Shown here: positions 1 through 4,129 of the stretch, one piece after another
Layout: the number at the start of each line of letters is the position of its first letter
How positions within the stretch are numbered: position 1 is the stretch's first letter
Assembly: GCA_030637805.1 (NCBI GenBank)
Contig: DAOWFV010000100.1
Span: 1 to 5,755, forward strand
Direction of reading: 5' to 3'
DNA length: 5,755 nucleotides
Origin: Acidobacteriota bacterium
Lineage (GTDB): Bacteria; Acidobacteriota; Thermoanaerobaculia; Thermoanaerobaculales; Sulfomarinibacteraceae
Notes under the pieces: generated by a model
Database searches by the model: none
What the model was told of the DNA's origin: nothing
Seen by the model: the letters and a program-made list of their open reading frames with translations, nothing else
Made by a program: the position numbers and the translations under genes

Positions 1-8
1 CACCGCTG

Positions 9-39
9 CGAGGGGAGCCGCCTCGGAGTTTTTAGTTTT
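9..39 (+). terminator. Possible terminator of a gene left of the window
   Basis: CGAGG (9-13) can pair with CCTCG (21-25) around a 7-nt loop, and T-rich sequence follows at 29-39. This is the shape of an intrinsic terminator for a plus-strand gene ending before the window. The stem is only 5 bp. The T-rich stretch is also the beginning of the GAGTTTT repeat array, so the match may be accidental. Confidence 0.25.
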
Positions 40-58
40 GAGTTTTGAGTTTTGAGTT
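26..58. repeat. Heptamer tandem array, unit GAGTTTT
   Basis: Four complete 7-nt units plus a partial fifth run without interruption: GAGTTTT, TAGTTTT, GAGTTTT, GAGTTTT, GAGTT. Only the second unit carries a substitution (G to T at its first base). The tract is strikingly A/T-rich against GC-rich surroundings. Cyanobacteria have short tandem heptanucleotide repeats (STRR) in intergenic DNA, and this resembles them in unit length and location, but the unit sequence differs and no relation is claimed. Confidence 0.9.
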
Positions 59-117
59 ACGGACGCCCGAGCGCGGGCATAATGACCCAATACCTACGAT
101 CTCCTCCCCGCGCCGGA

Positions 118-159
118 AATTCCGAATTCCTAATTCCTAATTCCGAATTCCGAATTCCC
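118..159. repeat. Heptamer tandem array, unit AATTCCN
   Basis: Six head-to-tail 7-nt units have an invariant AATTCC and a variable seventh base, in the order G, T, T, G, G, C. Where that base is G the palindrome GAATTC forms across the unit junction (124-129, 145-150, 152-157). The unit length equals that of the array at 26-58 although the sequence is unrelated. A lone degenerate copy, AATTCGA, may remain near 207-213. The function is unknown; replication slippage would explain growth and shrinkage of the array. Confidence 0.95.
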
Positions 160-240
160 GCTGCTTCCACCCCCTCGCTCACCGGCAGGGGCTCCGCATC
201 CTGGAAATTCGAGGTGCTTTGCAGGAGAAGCCACTGTAGG

Positions 241-312
241 ATGGCAAAGGAAAAAACTGGACGGTTCACAGGCAATCGCCTCAAAACCGGCCGCAAAAAA
301 AAGGAGGAATAA
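241..312 (+). CDS. Possible short leader peptide (23 aa), doubtful
   Basis: An ATG at 241 opens a 23-codon frame ending in TAA at 310-312, one base before the GTG start of the lipoprotein gene. The peptide would be very basic (ending GRKKKEE) and contains no recognisable domain. An AGGAG at 223-227 lies about 13 nt upstream of the ATG, further than is ideal. The frame runs through the A8 tract (295-302) and the downstream gene's Shine-Dalgarno site. Translation here could therefore affect initiation at 314. It may equally be chance, since the A-rich leader naturally encodes Lys codons. Confidence 0.15.
   Translation: MAKEKTGRFTGNRLKTGRKKKEE
301..307 (+). promoter_or_regulatory. Strong ribosome binding site of the lipoprotein gene
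   Basis: AAGGAGG sits 6 nt before the GTG at 314 and directly follows an A-run. It fixes this GTG as the start even though the frame contains no nearby ATG. It is one of the best Shine-Dalgarno matches in the window, suggesting efficient translation of the lipoprotein and, through coupling, of pirin. Confidence 0.85.
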
Positions 313-313
313 C

Positions 314-790
314 GTGAACAAGAATTTTCTGACCCTGCTTGCGTGTGTGGCGATGGTCGTGGCCTTGGGTTGCTCCAGGTCGGCGCCGGTGGTCGAAACC
401 GAGACGATCGCGGAGCCCGCGGCGGCGTCTACGGTGGAGACGGCCGAGGCGAGGCACGACGTGGTCTACGTGTGCGGCTGCGGGCCTGACTGTAACTGCG
501 GCTCCATCAGCACCGAACCGGGAAACTGTGACTGTGGCACGGCCCTCGTGTGGGCTCACGTAGTCAAGGTGGAAGGCAATGAAGCATTGCTGTGCACGTG
601 CGCCGAAGGTTGTGACTGCACGATCGATGCTTCGGACGACACCAAGTGCAGCTGCGGCAACGAGGTGCGGCGAGCCAGCCTCGAAGGAAGCGGGCTGTGG
701 TTTTGCAACTGCGGCGGATCGTGCACCTGTAACCACGTGTCCTCCGAGCCGGGCGTCTGCGGCTGCGGCATGGACCTGATCACCTCGTGA
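314..790 (+). CDS. Cys-rich lipoprotein with three CxC repeats
   Basis: The product has 158 aa. A lipoprotein signal peptide (residues 1-19: Lys3, hydrophobic core, ALG before the cysteine) would give a lipid-anchored Cys20; Ser at +2 would favour the outer membrane. A flexible Ala/Glu/Thr linker (about 21-50) follows, then three repeats starting at Cys54, Cys94 and Cys131. Each has identical spacing CxC-x3-CxC-x9-CxCG, so 18 of the 20 cysteines are in repeats. Repeat 3 ends EPGVCGCGMDL, close to the PGxCPxCGMxL ending of the heavy-metal-binding domain (HMBD, as in copper-efflux membrane fusion proteins and P-type ATPases). The CPMHP part of that domain is replaced by more cysteines. Binding of soft metals (Cu, Zn, Cd, Hg) is inferred; disulfide pairing outside the cytoplasm is the alternative. 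The gene overlaps the pirin gene by 4 nt. Start and lipoprotein nature are fairly sure; function is not. Confidence 0.85.
   Translation: MNKNFLTLLACVAMVVALGCSRSAPVVETETIAEPAAASTVETAEARHDVVYVCGCGPDCNCGSISTEPGNCDCGTALVWAHVVKVEGNEALLCTCAEGCDCTIDASDDTKCSCGNEVRRASLEGSGLWFCNCGGSCTCNHVSSEPGVCGCGMDLITS
473..538 (+). repeat. Cys repeat 1 of the lipoprotein (coding)
   Basis: This encodes residues 54-75, with cysteines at 54, 56, 60, 62, 72 and 74 and a closing Gly75. It contains STEPGNCDCG, which keeps the Pro-Gly before the last cysteine pair as repeat 3 does. Confidence 0.85.
593..658 (+). repeat. Cys repeat 2 of the lipoprotein (coding)
   Basis: This encodes residues 94-115, with cysteines at 94, 96, 100, 102, 112 and 114. 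It is the most diverged copy: the Pro-Gly is replaced by Asp-Thr, yet every cysteine interval is unchanged, which implies selection on the spacing. Confidence 0.85.
704..769 (+). repeat. Cys repeat 3 of the lipoprotein (coding)
   Basis: This encodes residues 131-152, with cysteines at 131, 133, 137, 139, 149 and 151. It is the copy most like a canonical heavy-metal-binding domain, with SSEPGVCGCGMDL at its end. Only ITS follows before the stop. Confidence 0.85.
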
Positions 791-1635
791 CTGAACCGAG
801 AGCTATTTCCCTGGTGCTGACCTCGAAGCCGACGATGGAGGGGGCCGGGGTTCGGCTCGAGCGGGTCTTCGGACACGCGGAGGTGCCGCGCTTCGACCCC
901 TTCCTGCTCCTCGACGACTTCGGCTCGGACAACCCTGACGACTACCTGGCGGGCTTCCCGTGGCATCCTCACCGCGGAATCGAGACCGTCACCTACATGC
1001 TCTCGGGCGAGGTCGAGCACGGCGACAGCCTCGGCAACCAGGGCGTGATCGGACCCGGCGACGTACAGTGGATGTCCGCCGGCGGCGGCATCATCCACCA
1101 GGAGATGCCCCGCCACGTCCAGGGCCTCATGCGGGGATTTCAGCTCTGGGTCAACCTGCCGGCAGCGAGCAAGATGATGAAGCCTCGCTACCGGGAGATG
1201 CCCGCCTCCACCATCCCCGAGGTGAGACCGAAGGACGGTGTACGGGTGAAGATCATCGCGGGCGAGGTCGACGGCGTGCGCGGCCCGGTGCAAGATGTCG
1301 TTGTGAACCCTTCGTACCTGGACGTCTCCTTGGGACCCGGCGTCGACTTCGAGCACCCGGCCCTCCCCGGCCACACCGTCTTCGCCTATGCGGTCGAGGG
1401 CGAAGGCCGGGTCGGCCCCGGAAGTTCACAGGAACTGGCCGCCGGGCAGCTCGCCCTCTTCGCCGACGGCGGGCCCATCCTGGCCTCCGCCGGCGACGGC
1501 GCGTTCCGCTTCCTCCTCGTATCGGGCCGCCCCCTGGGCGAGCCCGTGGCCTGGAACGGCCCCATCGTCATGAACACCCGGGAGGAGCTGGCCGACGCAT
1601 TCCGCGAGTACCAGGAGGGGACCTTCATCGCTTAG
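787..1635 (+). CDS. Pirin family protein
   Basis: The 282-aa product is a bicupin of the pirin family, near the usual length of about 230-300 aa. The diagnostic N-terminal cupin is intact: HPHRGIETVTY at 60-70 supplies His60 and His62, and GGGIIHQE (99-106) supplies His104 and Glu106. These match the four Fe ligands of human pirin. Residues 128-144 carry the typical LWVNLP and Pro-Arg-Tyr segment, and the second cupin occupies roughly 165-255. Pirins are cytoplasmic mononuclear-iron proteins; some have quercetin 2,3-dioxygenase activity, others act in redox sensing or bind partner enzymes, so the substrate here cannot be told. The GTG start at 787 overlaps the preceding stop (GTGA) and has no Shine-Dalgarno of its own, so translation probably depends on reinitiation after the lipoprotein gene. 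Confidence 0.93.
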   Translation: MTEPRAISLVLTSKPTMEGAGVRLERVFGHAEVPRFDPFLLLDDFGSDNPDDYLAGFPWHPHRGIETVTYMLSGEVEHGDSLGNQGVIGPGDVQWMSAGGGIIHQEMPRHVQGLMRGFQLWVNLPAASKMMKPRYREMPASTIPEVRPKDGVRVKIIAGEVDGVRGPVQDVVVNPSYLDVSLGPGVDFEHPALPGHTVFAYAVEGEGRVGPGSSQELAAGQLALFADGGPILASAGDGAFRFLLVSGRPLGEPVAWNGPIVMNTREELADAFREYQEGTFIA

Positions 1636-1661
1636 CCGGAGCCAAGAAGGGCCTGCCGGCT
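1634..1661 (+). terminator. Possible terminator after the pirin gene
   Basis: AGCCGG (1634-1639, overlapping the pirin stop codon) pairs with CCGGCT (1656-1661). An inner GCC/GGC pairing (1641-1643 with 1650-1652) closes an AAGAAG loop. The following GTTCCCGTCTCTTATT is only moderately T-rich. It lies in the 37-bp gap between two convergent genes, where a terminator is expected, but it is weak as an intrinsic terminator. Confidence 0.35.
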
Positions 1662-1672
1662 GTTCCCGTCTC

Positions 1673-2386
1673 TTATTCGTCACCGTCTCCGTACATCAGC
1701 TCCATGTCGGGCTCCTCGGTGCAGTAGTAGTGGACCCAGATGTAGGCGTGCTGAAAGAGCGCGACGACCAGCGCAACGTGCGAGCGGGCGAGGAGCGCGA
1801 TCGACCACAGACCAAGAAAGGCAATCAGGTACATCGCGTTAGGCGTCCACGCAAAAGCGCCCGTTCGTACCATCGGCATTTGGCGGTAGCACAGGCGGAA
1901 GTGGTCGCCCCCGAGTGCGCGGGGGATGCCGAAGTAGCGGAAGACCGACCACAAAGTGTACAGGGCCGGCACGAGCAGCGCGGCGCCGAAGGCCAAGGAG
2001 AGCCACCGTGGCAGCATCAGCGAACCTGAGTCCGCGACCGCCAGGCCCACCATCAGCAGGGGACGGGCGACAAGAAATGGCATGAAGATGAGGCTCCAGA
2101 ACCCCAGGTCCCACTCACCAAAAACGCGCGTGAGCACGCCCCATCCGAGCTGACCGCGAAACACCAGCCAGACGATCACCTGGTGGGCTGCCGCGACCGT
2201 GATGTTCAGCCAGAACCATCCCCGCACGCTCAAACCGAGCCAGGAATCCGAAGCGCCGAGCTTGGGCGCCGCCAGGGCGTAGCTCACCGCCACGAGAAGC
2301 CCCAGCAGCCCGGCGTGCAGCAGCTGGCGATGGAAGAGGAACGCCGCCGATCGCGCCTCGACGATGGTCGCCTCAGCAGGGTCCAT
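1673..2386 (-). CDS. Membrane protein, PEMT/ICMT methyltransferase-like
   Basis: The 237-aa product is an integral membrane protein with about five to six hydrophobic segments, near residues 24-40, 54-76, 94-118, 128-149 and 184-220 (the last probably two helices). The C-terminal third has the layout of the isoprenylcysteine carboxyl / phospholipid methyltransferase superfamily: a basic loop (VRTGAF, 173-178), a Pro-Asn-Ala-Met-Tyr helix start (182-186), a long hydrophobic hairpin, then a Glu-Glu pair (224-225) and a Tyr-Gly at 232-233. In that family the loop normally reads Arg-His-Pro and the end reads EE...FGxxY; here the His is missing and the end is short. S-adenosylmethionine-dependent methylation of a lipid or small thiol is thus only a guess. 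ATG at 2386 has a Shine-Dalgarno 8 nt upstream. The M23 peptidase gene ends 67 bp upstream on the same strand. Confidence 0.7.
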   Translation of the reverse strand: MDPAEATIVEARSAAFLFHRQLLHAGLLGLLVAVSYALAAPKLGASDSWLGLSVRGWFWLNITVAAAHQVIVWLVFRGQLGWGVLTRVFGEWDLGFWSLIFMPFLVARPLLMVGLAVADSGSLMLPRWLSLAFGAALLVPALYTLWSVFRYFGIPRALGGDHFRLCYRQMPMVRTGAFAWTPNAMYLIAFLGLWSIALLARSHVALVVALFQHAYIWVHYYCTEEPDMELMYGDGDE

Positions 2387-2394
2387 AATATTTA

Positions 2395-2400
2395 CTCCCT
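2395..2400 (-). promoter_or_regulatory. Ribosome binding site of the membrane protein gene
   Basis: On the minus strand this reads AGGGAG, 8 nt ahead of the ATG at 2386. It supports that start and shows the gene is translated independently of the peptidase gene upstream. Confidence 0.6.
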
Positions 2401-2453
2401 AACCCGCTTTTCTCAGGATATTGTGTTGCATCCGCCACCGCCAAGAGACTACC

Positions 2454-2927
2454 TCAGAGGTACGGCCTTGGATCGACAGGAGTGCCGTTGCGCCGCACCT
2501 CGTAATGGAGGTGGTTCCCCGTCGCGTTGCCGCTCTTGCCCACCGTGCCGACGACCGTCCCATTCTTAACCCGATCGCCCTTGCCGACCTTGATGCGTTT
2601 GAGGTGGGCATAGGCGGTCTGCCACCCGTCGCCGTGGTCGATCACCACCATCCGCCCGAAGTCCCCCGAGCGACCGGCGAAGCTAACGCGCCCCTCCGCC
2701 GTCGCCACGACCTTTGTCCCGGCCGGCGCCGCCAGGTCGATTCCCTGGTGGTGCGACCGCCCGCGCGGCGCACCGAAGACCGAGGTAATCACCGCCACGT
2801 CCCGAGACACCGGCCATCCGTGCGGCACTGCCTCCGGCGCCTCGACACGGCGGGCACTCGCGCAGCCCTGAAACGCGAGCAGCAGCATGCCGGCGCCCGC
2901 CACCCCCGCCCAGCCCGGCACCTTCAT
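2454..2927 (-). CDS. M23 (LytM-type) metallopeptidase lipoprotein
   Basis: With the chosen ATG the product has 157 aa. The signal peptide (about 1-21, ending LLLAFQG) precedes a likely lipid-anchored Cys22. The M23 domain spans about 50-157, and all active-site motifs are intact: HxxxD in HHQGID (His60, Asp64), YAHL (His108) and the His-Leu-His of NHLHYEV (His139, His141). M23 enzymes are zinc endopeptidases that cleave peptide cross-links in peptidoglycan, so a periplasmic envelope-remodelling role is likely. The frame stays open to an ATG at 3026, but the extra 33 codons include rare-looking AGA, AGG, CGA, TCA and TTG, add an arginine-rich stretch before the signal peptide and lack a Shine-Dalgarno. 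A promoter-like sequence also lies inside that extension. The start at 2927 is therefore preferred, although it too has only a poor ribosome site. Confidence 0.88.
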   Translation of the reverse strand: MKVPGWAGVAGAGMLLLAFQGCASARRVEAPEAVPHGWPVSRDVAVITSVFGAPRGRSHHQGIDLAAPAGTKVVATAEGRVSFAGRSGDFGRMVVIDHGDGWQTAYAHLKRIKVGKGDRVKNGTVVGTVGKSGNATGNHLHYEVRRNGTPVDPRPYL

Positions 2928-2944
2928 ACGCGTACGCACGCCCC

Positions 2945-2972
2945 ATGATCGCAGTCTCAGGACCAGGGTCAA
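2945..2972 (-). promoter_or_regulatory. Possible promoter of the M23 peptidase gene
   Basis: On the minus strand TTGACC (2967-2972, 5 of 6 to the -35 consensus) is followed after 16 nt by GATCAT (2945-2950, 4 of 6 to the -10 consensus). Transcription would start about 10 nt before the ATG at 2927, giving a very short leader. That fits the missing Shine-Dalgarno there and argues against the longer reading frame. It rests on consensus matching only. Confidence 0.35.
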
Positions 2973-3070
2973 GAGCCGGAACCACCTTCGCGGCTTGTCG
3001 ATGACCACCGCCTCCGTTGAGATCATGTATCATCAAATCTGTGAGAAACAGAAAAGGCTCGTCACCCGAA

Positions 3071-3076
3071 AAGGAG
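3071..3076 (+). promoter_or_regulatory. Ribosome binding site deciding the reductase start
   Basis: AAGGAG stands 6 nt before the ATG at 3083. The same frame is open from a TTG at 3017, but the 22 extra residues are unlike the family, whose N-terminus normally begins just before the LGxSxLxxS motif. This site therefore settles the start. Confidence 0.85.
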
Positions 3077-3082
3077 AAGATC

Positions 3083-4078
3083 ATGGATCTGAAAAACCTC
3101 GGAAACTCGGACCTCGAGATCTCGTCGATCGGGCTGGGGACCTGGGCCATCGGAGGAGATGGAGCCTTCGGCTGGGGACCGCAGGATGACGCTCAATCCA
3201 TCGCCGCCATCCACCGCGGCGTGGAGAGCGGCATCAACTGGATCGACACCGCCCCCATCTACGGGTTCGGTCACTCGGAGGAGGTCGTCGCCCGGGCACT
3301 GAAGGACCTCGGCGGCGACGAACGACCCCTGGTGTTGACGAAATGCAGCCTGGTCTGGGATAAGGACCGAAACGTCGGCCACACCCTCGAGGCGGACTCC
3401 ATTCGCCGTGAGGTCGAGGCCAGCCTCCAGCGCCTGCAGACCGATGTGCTCGACCTGTGCCAGATCCACTGGCCCTCGTTCCCGCCCGGAGGTCCCGCTC
3501 CCGGAATCGAGGAGGCGTGGACCGCGCTGGCCGAGCTCATGGGGGAGGGGAAGATCCGGCACATCGGCGTGTCCAACTTCAATGTGAGTGAGCTCGAGCG
3601 GGCGCAGGCCATCGCCCCCATCACCTCGCTCCAACCGCCGTATTCGATGCTCATGCGAGAGATCGAGGAGGAGATCCTCCCCTTCTGCAGCCGGCACGGA
3701 ATCGGGGTGATCGTCTACTCACCGATGCACAACGGCCTTCTCAGCGGCAGCATGACCCGCGAGCGCATCGCTGCCCTGCCCGCGTCCGACTGGCGCAAGA
3801 ACGTCAACCCGGCCTTCCGCGAGCCGCATCTTTCTCGAAACCTCGAACTCGTCGAGGTCCTGAAGGGTATCGGCGAACCCCACGGGCGCACGGCGGGCGA
3901 GGTTGCGATCGCATGGACCCTTCGGCATCCGGAGGTCACGGGAGCTATCGTCGGAGCGCGCCATGCCGGCCAGGTGGACGGATTCGTCGACGCCATGGAC
4001 TTTCGCCTGAGCGAGGATGAGATCGCCGAAATCGCGGCCCGGCTCCCCGAGTCGATCGCCATGATGCAGCTCGCCTGA
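3083..4078 (+). CDS. Aldo/keto reductase
   Basis: The 331-aa product is an NAD(P)H-dependent oxidoreductase with the (beta/alpha)8 barrel of the AKR superfamily, at the usual length of 310-340 aa. The opening LGNSDLEISSIGLGTWAIGG is characteristic. The catalytic tetrad is complete: Asp55 and Tyr60 (IDTAPIYGFGHSE), Lys87 (LTKC) and His129 (QIHW). IGVSNF (161-166), QPPYSML (184-190) and VYSPMHNGLLSG (211-222) follow in family order. The C-terminal cofactor-binding stretch GARHAGQ (291-297) is present. It most resembles the bacterial AKR11/AKR12-like group that reduces sugar aldehydes and other small carbonyls; the substrate cannot be read from sequence. It is cytoplasmic, with no signal peptide. 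It is divergent from the peptidase and convergent with the Asp-box protein, so it is probably transcribed alone. A TATCAT at 3028-3033 is a possible -10 box but lacks a matching -35. Confidence 0.93.
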   Translation: MDLKNLGNSDLEISSIGLGTWAIGGDGAFGWGPQDDAQSIAAIHRGVESGINWIDTAPIYGFGHSEEVVARALKDLGGDERPLVLTKCSLVWDKDRNVGHTLEADSIRREVEASLQRLQTDVLDLCQIHWPSFPPGGPAPGIEEAWTALAELMGEGKIRHIGVSNFNVSELERAQAIAPITSLQPPYSMLMREIEEEILPFCSRHGIGVIVYSPMHNGLLSGSMTRERIAALPASDWRKNVNPAFREPHLSRNLELVEVLKGIGEPHGRTAGEVAIAWTLRHPEVTGAIVGARHAGQVDGFVDAMDFRLSEDEIAEIAARLPESIAMMQLA

Positions 4079-4129
4079 GCCACAGAATGTCACGCGCCGC
4101 GCCGGACCGACCGTGGTGGGCCGCCCGTC

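Larger units (their letters stand above)
1..313. other. Left-edge intergenic region with simple repeats
   Basis: No convincing complete gene lies here. It holds a possible hairpin followed by T-rich sequence (9-39), two heptamer arrays, a small perfect inverted repeat at 65-78 (GCCCG, 4-nt loop, CGGGC), a short possible leader ORF (241-312) and the ribosome binding site of the downstream lipoprotein gene. The one long open frame, 52-312, is translated straight through the AATTCC repeat and looks like chance coding. I found no promoter with both good hexamers and normal spacing. CATAAT at 78-83 could be a -10 box, but no matching -35 element stands 16-18 nt upstream. Confidence 0.7.

Noticed and set aside
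78..83. CATAAT as a -10 box for the lipoprotein gene
   Set aside because: The nearest TTGAGT is 20 nt upstream and belongs to the repeat array. The box is also about 230 bp from the start codon.
118..159. CRISPR-like array
   Set aside because: The units are 7 nt and contiguous, without spacers, and there are no cas genes. It is a simple tandem repeat.
219..242. TTGCAG ... TAGGAT as a promoter for the lipoprotein gene
   Set aside because: The spacer is only 12 nt, too short for a sigma-70-type promoter.
52..312. 86-aa open frame at the left edge
   Set aside because: It translates through the AATTCC array (repeated NSEF and IPNSEFRIP-like text), has no ribosome site and resembles no protein family.
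556..1374. 272-aa open frame opposite the lipoprotein and pirin genes
   Set aside because: It is antisense to two well-supported genes and has low-complexity His/Arg-rich composition typical of GC-rich shadow frames.
2421..2948. 175-aa open frame opposite the peptidase gene
   Set aside because: It is the antisense of an M23 domain with intact catalytic motifs, and its Arg/His-rich text matches no family.
4079..4129. Terminator between the convergent reductase and Asp-box genes
   Set aside because: The gap is GC-rich, but I could not find a clean stem followed by a T-run on either strand.
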